Positions 1-7,952 of a DNA stretch of 64,000 nt are shown here, one piece after another. The notes below the pieces were generated by a model. It had not been told where the DNA came from, made no database searches, and saw only the letters and a program-made list of their open reading frames with translations. Position numbers and translations under genes: made by a program. How positions within the stretch are numbered: position 1 is the first letter of the stretch; every line of letters starts with the position of its first letter. Source of the stretch: Siphonobacter aquaeclarae (GTDB lineage: Bacteria > Bacteroidota > Bacteroidia > Cytophagales > Spirosomataceae); the NCBI RefSeq assembly GCF_900103285.1, contig NZ_FNGS01000004.1:415960-479959 (forward strand), in the 5' to 3' direction.

Positions 1-1194
1 GGCATTATGGCCGTTCAGGAGCTGCTCGACCGGAAACCGACTTTCGCCGAAATCAAAACGCCGCTTATTGCCGCTACGGCACTTACGGGCGGCGTAGCCC
101 TGCTGATCTGGCTTCTTGGCTCTTCGATCTTCGATATCCGCCGCCCGAATGATACCGACGTACTGACCAGCATGGTAGGCGATCCGGCGTTTGCAACGGA
201 AATCTACCGGGCGCTCCTGGCAGACCGTATTTCGGTCCTCAAAGCCGACTCGCTCCGGACGCTTCTCTTCGTACTCCTGGCAGCCGGCAGCGTCTGGCTG
301 TACGTTACCGGAAAAATCAAGGAAGCCATTCTCATTCCGGTTCTCGGACTCCTTATCCTGGTAGATCTTTTTCAGCTTGATAAAAAGTACCTGAACAACG
401 ACGACTTCACCACCCGCCGGGAAGCCGCCGCGATCATGGAGCCGACGCCGGTAGACGAGCAGATTCTGCAGGACAAAAGCCTCAGCTACCGGGTGATGGA
501 CAACCGCAGCTTCTTCATGAGCGATGCCAACGCGTCGTATTTTCACAAGTCGCTCGGTGGCTATCACGCTGCGAAACTGAAGCGCTATTCCGAGTTGATG
601 GAATATGCGTTGCCGAAGAATTTCATGGGCGTCATCAACATGCTCAACGCCAAGTATGTCATCCAGCGCGATCAGCAGACCCGGCAGGACGCCGCCCAGC
701 TCAACGCTGCCGCGCTCGGCAATGCCTGGTTTGTGAAAGAATACAAACTCGTTCCGAATGCCAACGAGGAAATGAAAACCCTGGAAACCTTTGATCCGGG
801 GAAAACGGCTGTCATCGATCAGCGGTTTGCCGCCGACGTGAAAGGCCTGACCATTTCCTACGATACCACCAATACCATCCGCCTGACGAGCTACGCGCCC
901 GATCAGCTGAAGTATGAGAGCAAGGCCGGATCGGATCAGCTCGCCGTATTCTCCGAAATATTCTACAAAGGGAATACGGACTGGAAATCGTACATAGACG
1001 GAAAAGAAGTACCCCATATCCGTGTTAACTACCTGCTTCGCGGCTTGCGGATTCCGGCGGGTACACACACAATCGAGTTTAAATTCGATCCGCCGGTGTG
1101 GAAAACGGCGATGACGATCGACCTTGTCTCCAACATCGCCCTCATTCTCCTGCTGGTGGCCGGCGTCGTCATCGAAAGTCGAAGAAAAGCATAA
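1..1194 (+). CDS. YfhO-family membrane protein, C-terminal part (5' truncated by window edge)
   Basis: The reading frame is open from the first base and has no convincing start, so this is the C-terminal 397 or so residues of a longer protein; YfhO proteins usually run to about 800 residues. Visible parts are hydrophobic segments near residues 20-40, 85-120 and 370-390 and a long extracytoplasmic stretch between the last two. The C-terminal beta-rich piece with FSEIFYKGNTDWKSYIDG and a following GLRIPAGTHTIEF motif is typical of the YfhO family. Some family members are linked to lipoteichoic acid or polymer glycosylation in Gram-positives; the role in Bacteroidota is unclear. A strong terminator follows at once, so this ends a transcription unit. 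Confidence 0.8.
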   Translation, partial: GIMAVQELLDRKPTFAEIKTPLIAATALTGGVALLIWLLGSSIFDIRRPNDTDVLTSMVGDPAFATEIYRALLADRISVLKADSLRTLLFVLLAAGSVWLYVTGKIKEAILIPVLGLLILVDLFQLDKKYLNNDDFTTRREAAAIMEPTPVDEQILQDKSLSYRVMDNRSFFMSDANASYFHKSLGGYHAAKLKRYSELMEYALPKNFMGVINMLNAKYVIQRDQQTRQDAAQLNAAALGNAWFVKEYKLVPNANEEMKTLETFDPGKTAVIDQRFAADVKGLTISYDTTNTIRLTSYAPDQLKYESKAGSDQLAVFSEIFYKGNTDWKSYIDGKEVPHIRVNYLLRGLRIPAGTHTIEFKFDPPVWKTAMTIDLVSNIALILLLVAGVVIESRRKA

Positions 1195-1199
1195 ACGAA

Positions 1200-1221
1200 G
1201 GGGGCTCCGGCCCCCTTTTTT
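1200..1221 (+). terminator. Rho-independent terminator after the YfhO-family gene
   Basis: A 6-bp GGGGGC/GCCCCC stem closes a TCCG tetraloop and is followed by six T. It starts five bases after the stop codon and ends 12 bases before the next start codon. Confidence 0.85.
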
Positions 1222-1233
1222 CGGTCCCGTCCT

Positions 1234-2862
1234 ATGTTGATTACCCTTCTGCTCTGGGGATATGTAACCGTAATCTGCCTGCTGGCCGGTGACGCTGTCT
1301 GCCGTCTGTTTCGGCTGGAAAAAGGCCTTCCGCTACCCGCAGTGGCGCTGCTTGGCTGGGCCGGGCTGACGAATGTGCTGGGGTATCTCTGGCTGGCAGT
1401 GCCGGTTGGCCTGGTCGTTCACGTGCTGATTGTCGGCGGCCTGCTGGTATACGGATGGCTCCGTAGAGACTACTGGCAGGAGCGGTTGCGGGCGGTACCG
1501 GCTCATCCCACCAGCTTCTGGCTTACTTCGCTGCTGTGTGTAGCCGTTATTCTCACCCGGACTACTCACCTGCCCCGTTTGCTCGATACCGGCGGGTATC
1601 ATGCGCCGATGATCCGCTGGATATCGGAGTATGCCGTTATTCCGGGGCTGGCGAATGTCAATTACCGCTTCGGGTTCAACAATGCATCGTTTCTGACGGA
1701 AGCCTTTTTCAGTCTCCGTTTTTTGGGAGGACCGTCGTTTCACGTACTCAACGGCTGGCTGATGCTGGTCGTGGCGCTCTGGTCGCTCGATGCGCTGTCG
1801 GCTTCCGGGAAGCTCAGCAACCGGTACGTTTTCGGAATGGGGGTACTCTTTCTCTGGCATGCGCACTGGCGGCTGTCGTCGCCCACGCCGGACCATCCGG
1901 CGCAGTTACTCGTCGGACTCATTTTTTACCTCCTGATCCGGCGCATGGAAGGAGCGCGCGGTGAGGCGCTGCCGGTTGTCTGGCTCACACTTCTGGCGTT
2001 TACCATCAAAATGAGTACGCTGGTACTGCTGGCGATTCCGCTGGCTTATTTCGGAGAAGCTTTATTCCGGAAAAACTACCGGCTCGCCGGAGGGATTGTC
2101 GCGGCCGGGCTTTTCCCGCTTGCCTGGTGGCTGACGGCGAACGTGGTGCTGACGGGGTATATCCTGTATCCGACGGACGCGGCGGCACTGGATTGGTTTC
2201 CGGTTGATTGGAAAGTCCCCGCCGTCACCATTCAGCAGGGGCTCAAAAACCTCTCGGGAGGTACCAAACTCAGTCCGGTAAAAGGGTTGCTGGATTTCAG
2301 CTGGGTACCGCACTGGTCGGTTACCCAGCCGGTTCCGGACAAAGTCATTTTTCTGTTGTTGTTCGGCTGGCCGCTGGTGGGGGCTGCGGGCTGGAAAACG
2401 GTCCGGGCCTTCGCGCGGACGTATCCGTTGTGGCCGTGGCTGGTGACAATCGCTTATGGTGGCGTCGCCTTCTGGTTTATCAATGCGCCGGAACTCCGCT
2501 TCGGAATGGGTTTCATCATTGCTGCCCTGTTGCTGGGATACCTGCCGTTTGTGAAGCTCCGTTATATTCAGTTGCTGCATCTGGGGCTGGCCTTTTTCTT
2601 CGTGACGCTGCTGTATGCATCGTTTACGCGGCAACGACCTACCTGGGTTTTTCCGGAAGATTATCCGGCGGCGAAAGTCCGCTCGTACCGGCTCAGCGGG
2701 TATACGATCTATTTCGCTACCGACGATCCCAAAATTACCCACGGCATTTACGGCTACTGGGGTAACTGTCAGGACATGGCATTGCCGTGTTGTCCGTATT
2801 ATAATCCGGGGCTGGTATTGAGGGGAGATGGGATTGGTGAGGGGTTTCGGGTGAGGAGGTGA
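1234..2862 (+). CDS. Polytopic membrane protein of unknown function
   Basis: A 542-residue protein made mostly of hydrophobic helices (roughly a dozen), starting with an uncleaved membrane segment at the N-terminus. The layout of a long N-terminal membrane block, short loops and a polar C-terminal tail resembles GT-C-fold glycosyltransferase-like proteins, and the cysteine-containing tail (ALPCCPYYNP, then LRGDGIGEGF) resembles a family called LIC_10190 membrane proteins; neither assignment is firm. It follows a terminator, so it is probably transcribed on its own. No catalytic motif was recognised. Membrane location is well supported; function is not. Confidence 0.6.
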   Translation: MLITLLLWGYVTVICLLAGDAVCRLFRLEKGLPLPAVALLGWAGLTNVLGYLWLAVPVGLVVHVLIVGGLLVYGWLRRDYWQERLRAVPAHPTSFWLTSLLCVAVILTRTTHLPRLLDTGGYHAPMIRWISEYAVIPGLANVNYRFGFNNASFLTEAFFSLRFLGGPSFHVLNGWLMLVVALWSLDALSASGKLSNRYVFGMGVLFLWHAHWRLSSPTPDHPAQLLVGLIFYLLIRRMEGARGEALPVVWLTLLAFTIKMSTLVLLAIPLAYFGEALFRKNYRLAGGIVAAGLFPLAWWLTANVVLTGYILYPTDAAALDWFPVDWKVPAVTIQQGLKNLSGGTKLSPVKGLLDFSWVPHWSVTQPVPDKVIFLLLFGWPLVGAAGWKTVRAFARTYPLWPWLVTIAYGGVAFWFINAPELRFGMGFIIAALLLGYLPFVKLRYIQLLHLGLAFFFVTLLYASFTRQRPTWVFPEDYPAAKVRSYRLSGYTIYFATDDPKITHGIYGYWGNCQDMALPCCPYYNPGLVLRGDGIGEGFRVRR

Positions 2863-3148
2863 GGCATACTCCCCCGGCCTGAAAGTCGCAGGTATTTCCT
2901 GGGAGTCAGTCTGTTCTGTCTGGTACCCTGGATTCTTTTTGATAGACCTTCAAAGTATCCCTGGTAGTGGATCAGGACCCGGCCGGGTGGATACTCATTT
3001 TCGGTACCCGGGAATGTATCACAAAGTTCGGGTTTATGATACGCTGATTTGTGAGATAACGGATTGATCCATTTACAGAGCCGGACAGTATTGTTTGCGG
3101 TGATCAATTTATGTGTGCTATCGGAGGACCGTTTGGTGAGACGGCAGA
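2863..3148. other. Non-coding stretch at the left edge of the accessory island
   Basis: About 290 bases between the membrane protein and the first small ORF. No reading frame here looks coding. A CGTTTGGTGAGAC sequence at 3130-3142 resembles a motif that recurs at 5768-5780, 7056-7068 and 7477-7489. Confidence 0.4.
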
Positions 3149-3385
3149 ATGAATCCGGATACTTCGCAACCGGATCAAACAATACATCGGCGACCACGCT
3201 GTGCTCAACGATCCCCCCAACAGAAACGGAAGATGCTGCAGGCAGAATACCTGGACTCGCTTGTCGAGAAAGCAGTGAACGGGCACCTCGAATACGACTG
3301 CTCAGGTTTCAGCGATTCAGAGTCAGCCGAGCGAGGACTGGAAGCGGTCTTTATGGCAATCGACGATAAACTCACAACCCCTTAG
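3149..3385 (+). CDS. Small paralogous ORF, copy 1 (unknown function)
   Basis: A 78-residue ORF whose C-terminal two thirds (LQAEYLDSLVEK, then a GFSDSE motif, then AERGLEAV) closely match the ORF at 5773-5985. Between the copies many differences are third-position synonymous changes (GCA/GCC, GAA/GAG, GTG/GTA, CGA/CGG, CTG/CTC), which suggests that the protein sequence was kept and that this is, or recently was, a real gene family. The N-terminal halves align only loosely (QP..I.R...A..P.Q). The product is small, charged and has no signal peptide. The start codon is uncertain and no family is recognised. A remnant of a third copy lies just downstream. Confidence 0.4.
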   Translation: MNPDTSQPDQTIHRRPRCAQRSPQQKRKMLQAEYLDSLVEKAVNGHLEYDCSGFSDSESAERGLEAVFMAIDDKLTTP

Positions 3386-3496
3386 TTGCGCGTTCAGCAA
3401 AACAAACCAACCAATTAGCCGTCGCTCTCGCAGGATTTGTAGGTACAGGAATTACAGAAATTAGTAATTCGACTGTAAGATCTATCCCCAAAATTA

Positions 3497-3541
3497 CAAG
3501 CAGGTCTTTCGGACTCAGAAGCCACTGAGCAGGCGATATAG
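3497..3541 (+). pseudogene. Remnant of a third copy of the small paralogous ORF
   Basis: Read in frame, this piece gives QAGLSDSEATEQAI and a stop, which matches the RAGFSDSEAAERGL segment of the copies at 3149 and 5773. The upstream part of the frame is broken by a stop, so only the C-terminal motif is left. Confidence 0.4.
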
Positions 3542-3667
3542 TACGTATCAGAATTGATTGAAAGGACAGCGGAATAAACAGCCGGCGGCATTCTATGTGT
3601 TCATTCGTTTTATAAGAATTGTTCTGTCCTCCTGGTCACGGAGGTTAGAAGGGAAGTAGTCTGTTCG

Positions 3668-3697
3668 CCCCCGTCGGCCATTGGTCGGTGGGGGTTT
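3668..3697 (+). terminator. Terminator-like hairpin
   Basis: Twelve paired bases (three of them G-T wobbles) close an ATT loop, followed by TTT and a T-rich stretch. It would end any transcript running through the small ORFs; no clear gene stands directly before it. Confidence 0.4.
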
Positions 3698-3929
3698 CAT
3701 ATTTCTTTGGAGCCTGATCCGAATCGGATGTACTAAATGTCTCAAATATTTAAACTGTAAAAAGAATAAAGTTAAAACAATCATTTGATATTTGCCTGAA
3801 TCCAACACATAAAAACAGAACTGCTCATGAAAAAACCCCTCTGTTAGGTATCACCTAATCACTTCTATTTTGTTTTCATTAAGTTGATATTAAGAAATAT
3901 TCAAAACAATTAACGAAAACTTAATTCAA

Positions 3930-5219
3930 ATGAGCAATCAATTAAAGTTGCTGATAGTATTTGCTATCCTCTCAACGATGTTTTCATGTACGAGCAGGGA
4001 AATACAGGAACTGAAGAATGATCCTGTCAATTTGTATAATTCGGTACAAGTAGATGAAGCGAAGAAATTTGTCGAAAGCAGGTCCCTTTCAGGACGAGAA
4101 AACAAAAATGACTTCTGGCAGCGCGTTAAGCCAAGTTGGAGCAACAGCTATGTGGAGACAAGTGAATATGGGACCTATCTGGTAGTACCTACGCGGCATC
4201 CGGTCTATTATTATTTAGGAAAAGAAGACAATGGGTCGATGGCAGAATATAAAAGTAAGCCGATCAAACTCATCGTATTTCGTAACAAATCAGGTGAATT
4301 AAAGTCCTATTATTTTGTCGTAGCGGATAAAAATAAGTCTTCAAAATCAAACGATTGGATAAAGACATACACTGGATCGATTATCTATCACGAACTGTCA
4401 GGAGAGATCGCCTTTGTCAGAAACTATTCGAACGGAAAGCGCCTTTTTACGACGGAAGAGCTCCCTTCAGGTCCAGCCAGTTCAGGAAGATGTGGTTGGG
4501 GCTTTGCCTGCTACTACACTGCCCTGGACATCATGGGAGATAAAAAGACGATCTACGGCCACCCAGCCGACGATAGTTTTAACAAATGCGAGTTGACCAT
4601 GAACATAAACGGGCGGTCTTATTCGTTATCAAGTTCGGAATCAATTTGGCTCTGTGACAACAACGATCCGAGATTCCCGCCCGATGCTTCACCCATTCCC
4701 GCACCCGCTGGCGGTGGTGGTGACTACGTAGGAGAATACCCACCATTTCGAATGAGCCAATTGGACCAGCAAAGATTCCCCAAATTTACCGAGGTCGTTC
4801 GTGGTCTTAAAACGTTCGTTCAAAATGACAAATCCGTCAGGAGTGCATTGGTAAAATGGGCTTCATTACCAGAAAGTGAACTATTAAATCGAATCGGTCT
4901 AGATGACAACGGGCCAGAAATTCGCATACATCCTATTTCTCAGTATTACGGATTTTTTGATCCGGAAAATCCCGAAAATATATACATTGATGAAACGACA
5001 ATTCAGTCGTTGGAAAACTCGAACAATGATGCTGATTTTCGGGCATATTCGTTTCTGTTAGCGGTCACTGTTCTCCATGAATTTGTCCATCAATCGTATG
5101 CACAAACAGGAAAGCCGGAAAATGTTGAACGCGGTTTCGCATTTGAAAAAAGCGCCTTTGCTGTGACTATTGATATTGACAATGCGGGTAAATACTCCTT
5201 TAGACTTTACAGACGATGA
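3930..5219 (+). CDS. Lipoprotein with HEFVH zinc-metallopeptidase-like motif
   Basis: A 429-residue protein with an N-terminal signal peptide ending in a lipobox (STMFSC, lipidated Cys20), so it is probably anchored in the periplasm or outer membrane. Near the C-terminus lies HEFVH (residues 383-387) preceded by a hydrophobic helix, and GFAFEK follows with Glu406, which could be the third zinc ligand of a gluzincin-type peptidase. The N-terminal 250 residues match nothing I recognise; a proline/glycine linker (about 255-268) separates them from the putative catalytic part. The gene is AT-rich compared with its surroundings, which suggests transfer. Its stop overlaps the start of the next gene (ATGA), so the two are translationally coupled. 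Substrate unknown; the peptidase call rests on the motif alone. Confidence 0.6.
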   Translation: MSNQLKLLIVFAILSTMFSCTSREIQELKNDPVNLYNSVQVDEAKKFVESRSLSGRENKNDFWQRVKPSWSNSYVETSEYGTYLVVPTRHPVYYYLGKEDNGSMAEYKSKPIKLIVFRNKSGELKSYYFVVADKNKSSKSNDWIKTYTGSIIYHELSGEIAFVRNYSNGKRLFTTEELPSGPASSGRCGWGFACYYTALDIMGDKKTIYGHPADDSFNKCELTMNINGRSYSLSSSESIWLCDNNDPRFPPDASPIPAPAGGGGDYVGEYPPFRMSQLDQQRFPKFTEVVRGLKTFVQNDKSVRSALVKWASLPESELLNRIGLDDNGPEIRIHPISQYYGFFDPENPENIYIDETTIQSLENSNNDADFRAYSFLLAVTVLHEFVHQSYAQTGKPENVERGFAFEKSAFAVTIDIDNAGKYSFRLYRR

Positions 5220-5668
5220 AAAACATTCTCTGCTTAATCGCCCTGTTTCAGTTTTGCACGGCTTCGCTCGCCAAGGGCGCAACTGGTAACTCAGAAGCGC
5301 AACTGGATACCTCGAAGGCTGTGTTGTCTGCCATACAGCATGTTTTCGACACACAGAAGCGTATACTTTCAAAGGCCTACTACAGAAATTCAGTTAAGTT
5401 GTCGGTGCCTCAAAAGGATAGGCAGTCCTACAAAGATTCGTTTATCAACGGTAAAAAATGCATCGTGCTTGATAGGTGGCCTATCGGGAAGAAAGTTGAC
5501 TGGGAGAAACCTGATCCCATTGTCGAATTACTTGAGGTCGAACCGGCCCCGGACAGCCAGCTGAAAATCAGAATCGGACTTCCGGCGAGCGGTAGAGTAT
5601 TCACAGTCTTGCTGACAGATCGAAACGGGGAATGGTCGGTTCTTTCTCTCAAAGTTGTATACGTGTAG
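5216..5668 (+). CDS. Secreted 150-residue protein, partner of the HEFVH lipoprotein
   Basis: Starts with a Sec-type signal peptide (cleavage likely near LAKGATG, about residue 20) and has no lipobox, so it is predicted to be periplasmic or secreted. The rest is a small soluble domain of alternating charged and beta-like segments; the final GEWSVLSLKVVYV strand is faintly like NTF2/cystatin-type folds, but no family is recognised. A four-base overlap with the upstream lipoprotein gene and a strong terminator 40 bases downstream make a closed two-gene operon. A role as inhibitor, chaperone or cofactor of the upstream putative peptidase is a guess from gene order only. Confidence 0.6.
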   Translation: MKNILCLIALFQFCTASLAKGATGNSEAQLDTSKAVLSAIQHVFDTQKRILSKAYYRNSVKLSVPQKDRQSYKDSFINGKKCIVLDRWPIGKKVDWEKPDPIVELLEVEPAPDSQLKIRIGLPASGRVFTVLLTDRNGEWSVLSLKVVYV

Positions 5669-5708
5669 ATGCCACGCGGCTTTCTTGTCAAAAGGCTGAA
5701 TAGTTGGT

Positions 5709-5750
5709 AAAAAGGAAAGGAGGTAGCTTTAGGCTACCTCCTTTCCTTTT
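5709..5750 (+). terminator. Strong terminator of the lipoprotein operon
   Basis: A perfect 17-bp stem (5711-5727 with 5733-5749) closes a TTTAG loop and is flanked by A and T runs. Confidence 0.9.
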
Positions 5751-5772
5751 GTCGACTTTATTCGAACGTTTT

Positions 5773-5985
5773 ATGATACCCCGGATACTTCAGCAGCCGC
5801 ATCCAGAGATATATCGGGGAACACTTGGGGCTAACGCAACGCCCCGGCAGATCCGGATGCTGCTGCAGGCCGAGTACCTGGACTCGCTTGTCGAGAAAGT
5901 GGTAAGCGGATACCTCGAATACGACCGCGCAGGTTTCAGCGATTCTGAAGCAGCCGAGCGGGGGCTCCAGGCGGTCTGCTGTTAA
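5773..5985 (+). CDS. Small paralogous ORF, copy 2 (unknown function)
   Basis: A 70-residue ORF (start MIPRILQQ) sharing the LQAEYLDSLVEK, GFSDSE and AERGLQAV segments with copy 1 at 3149-3385. It ends earlier, at AVCC, while copy 1 goes on for nine more residues, so this copy may be truncated. The sequence just before and across the start, CGTTTTATGATAC, is one of several related motifs in this island (see 7477-7489). No signal peptide, membrane segment or known domain. The two copies bracket the lipoprotein operon. Confidence 0.4.
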   Translation: MIPRILQQPHPEIYRGTLGANATPRQIRMLLQAEYLDSLVEKVVSGYLEYDRAGFSDSEAAERGLQAVCC

Positions 5986-6083
5986 TGAAGAATCCCAATG
6001 CACACCGGAGGATGGCCAAACCGAACCGCGCACATTGTAACAACTTTGGCCTTTGAAAAATCTTATGATAGCAAAAGCGTCAA

Positions 6084-6704
6084 TCAAGCCTGTCCGGAAT
6101 CGCTGCCTTTGTGGCATTTGATCAAAAAGAACGGATACTCTTCCTCAATTCGCATGGTTTCAAACAATCCGGCATCGCCAAACTCTTCATCAATGGAATC
6201 CTGATCGTAAAAAAACATCCTGATACCGTCAAAGACCTCATAGTAATCTTTACTGATGAGACGACCTTGTCCGTAGGTACGGGCTTGCTTCGAGATCGCT
6301 GTAAATAGCATATACCCTCCATCAGCGAGCTGACGATAGCAATCCTGAATAAGTTTGGCTCTTTCCTGCCTGTCGAACAGATGTATGAGACCGTAGCAGA
6401 AAATGCCATCATAAACCGCTGCGTCGAAAGGCATATCTGTTACTGAACCCTGAAAAATGGCTATGCTGGTTCCGTACTGCCTCCGGGCAAGTTCAATAGC
6501 TGTCCCGGAAATTTCTATGCCTGTTACTTCCATGCCGTTCCGGGCGAAAACGTGGGCATTACGCCCGTAACCGATGCCGGGCACGAGTATCTTCTTTACC
6601 GCTTTTTCCAGAAAAAAGTCGTTGGCCAATACCGCTGAATGTGCAGGCTCAAAACCCCAAATCGCCTGTCTTCGCCTGAATGTGTTTTCCCAGATCTCAG
6701 CCAT
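6084..6704 (-). CDS. Class I SAM-dependent methyltransferase
   Basis: A 206-residue Rossmann methyltransferase. Motif I reads VPGIGYGRNA (about residues 41-50), followed by an acidic residue ending strand 2 (GIEIS) and a motif with DMPFD (about 92-96). The pattern is close to the TehB/thiopurine-methyltransferase-like group of small soluble enzymes; the substrate cannot be told. The start codon follows the stop of the upstream 83-residue gene with no gap (TAG then ATG), so the two are one operon. The pair lies between decayed elements, yet both frames are intact. Confidence 0.85.
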   Translation of the reverse strand: MAEIWENTFRRRQAIWGFEPAHSAVLANDFFLEKAVKKILVPGIGYGRNAHVFARNGMEVTGIEISGTAIELARRQYGTSIAIFQGSVTDMPFDAAVYDGIFCYGLIHLFDRQERAKLIQDCYRQLADGGYMLFTAISKQARTYGQGRLISKDYYEVFDGIRMFFYDQDSIDEEFGDAGLFETMRIEEEYPFFLIKCHKGSDSGQA

Positions 6705-6956
6705 CTATCTGCAAATTTTATCGGCTAACACTTCACACCTGAACCCCAACGCGTTCACAATGGCGATGATCCGATCCGAATCAATGTCAATTCCTTCGAC
6801 CCGCAGTATGGTATGACCACAAGGGAAGGCTCTCCCTGGCCCGGATTGTTCCATATCCAGGTTGAACCGCAGGGATGGCAGATCGATCGTCAGAAATTCT
6901 GTCGTTTGCCGGGACTGTTCGACGTCACCAATAGTCGTGATAAATACTTCTACCAT
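6705..6956 (-). CDS. Small HMA-like conserved protein cotranscribed with the methyltransferase
   Basis: An 83-residue protein with the beginning MVEVFITTI and a C-terminal HTILRVEGIDI motif. It resembles a common Bacteroidota family of small ferredoxin-like (heavy-metal-associated-like) proteins that begin with MVEVFKT and lack the CxxC metal site; no CxxC is present here either. It directly abuts the downstream methyltransferase, suggesting a joint role. Function unknown. Confidence 0.6.
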   Translation of the reverse strand: MVEVFITTIGDVEQSRQTTEFLTIDLPSLRFNLDMEQSGPGRAFPCGHTILRVEGIDIDSDRIIAIVNALGFRCEVLADKICR

Positions 6957-7031
6957 GAGACAAAGCCGCCTACCCGACTACGTGTTGCCGGGTAAACTAT
7001 TTTCAGAGCGGCATTACAAACGTAAGCAAGT

Positions 7032-7068
7032 GTCTCATAAAATGCAACAATGTTGCATTTTATGAGAC
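7032..7068. repeat. 37-bp near-perfect palindrome
   Basis: Two exact 18-base arms (GTCTCATAAAATGCAACA and its reverse complement) are separated by a single A. There is no T run, so it does not look like a terminator. The outer 11 bases, TTTTATGAGAC, recur at 7479-7489, suggesting the end of a mobile element or two such ends placed head to head. A downstream TPR reading frame is interrupted by a stop inside the palindrome. Confidence 0.7.
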
Positions 7069-7077
7069 TATCTTGGG

Positions 7078-7353
7078 ATGGTTTACCAGACCTTAGGCCG
7101 CTGCGAAGACGTTGCCCTCTTGTTCAAACAGACCCTAGCCAATCATCGCGCTCTCTTTGACGACCACCTTATGGTAGCCGTTGGGCGAATTCATTTGGTC
7201 AATGTGCTAGAAAAGGTAAATCGGTCAGTCGAAGCATTTGTACTCCTACAACAGTCGGAAAACACGTTCGCGCAACACCTAGGCGAACAACATCCGAATA
7301 CGATAAACGCACGCTCGGAACTTAAAAAAATAGCCGATCTACTGAAAAAATAA
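7078..7353 (+). pseudogene. Truncated tetratricopeptide (kinesin-light-chain type) repeat protein
   Basis: About 91 residues with two TPR-like units; the pattern LGEQHPNTINAR followed by L..IA.LL is the signature of TPR_10/TPR_12 repeats. Such proteins are normally several hundred residues long, and in this frame the coding sequence is cut at its 5' side by a stop (7063-7065) inside the palindrome at 7032-7068. The first Met at 7078 is therefore probably not a real start. Interpreted as the 3' remnant of a gene disrupted by rearrangement or insertion. Confidence 0.55.
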
Positions 7354-7952
7354 ATCATCCTCCGTAGTAGCGACGTAAGCAGCAACTATCCTGTTTGGTA
7401 TAAATTCCGATCTTATCTTGTTGTGGAAGTTGCTTTTAACTTCCCTCAAGGCATGTATACCCTCTCACCAAACGAACGTTTTATGAGACCGCAGAATCCT
7501 GTAACCGGCGGGCCGGAATAATTCCATCCCGGATCCGGCAATTCCTTTGGAGAACATGCAGCATGAAATACCTCCCAGAAAATCCGGGCACCGATGCAGG
7601 CTCAGCCATACGGAGGCGGCCGAGCCGCGTTTCTCCATCACACTCGTTTTCCCAAGACCTTTTTAAAAAGTCCACCCGGACTTGAAGTTCTCCGCTCTTG
7701 GAATAAAATTCTTTCTCCTTTGTATTCTCAGTGTTATTTCCGTTCGTCGGAACGTCCTTGCCGAACGCTAACTCCGCCTTTTCCCAAACTCCCGTTTCCA
7801 GGCCGCAGTCTGCGTGGGATGAATCTCATACCTGGAAGCTGGTTTCTGGACAGTCTGAACCTCTTTGATAGCTATTTTGGCCTGGAAGCTTGCTTCGTTC
7901 AGGGCAAATCAATTTTAGAATGGCAAAGGATTGATTTTATTAACTTTGCCGC
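7354..7952. other. Non-coding region before the AraC regulator
   Basis: About 600 bases without a credible gene. At 7477-7489 lies CGTTTTATGAGAC, matching the palindrome ends; the following GCAGAAT also occurs after the related motif at 3130. A long frame at 7594-7959 has no coding character. The promoter of the AraC gene is at the right end. Confidence 0.4.
7941..7948 (+). promoter_or_regulatory. Bacteroidota-type -7 box (TAACTTTG) of the AraC gene
   Basis: Matches TAnnTTTG exactly and lies only four bases before the ATG at 7953, which implies a leaderless or very short-leader transcript. No good -33 TTTG box was found. Confidence 0.4.

Larger units (their letters stand above)
3386..3929. 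other. AT-rich non-coding region upstream of the lipoprotein operon
   Basis: Contains a remnant of the small ORF family (3497-3541), a terminator-like hairpin (3668-3697) and a strongly AT-rich stretch from about 3710 to 3929 that probably holds the promoter of the lipoprotein operon. No clear TAnnTTTG box could be fixed. Confidence 0.4.

Noticed and set aside
2799-3197. A 132-residue minus-strand frame overlapping the end of the membrane protein gene
   Set aside because: No coding character, overlaps both the upstream gene and the small paralogous ORF, whose two copies show constraint in the plus frame only.
5998-6204. Plus-strand frames opposite the methyltransferase gene
   Set aside because: Antisense to a gene with clear SAM-binding motifs; shadows only.
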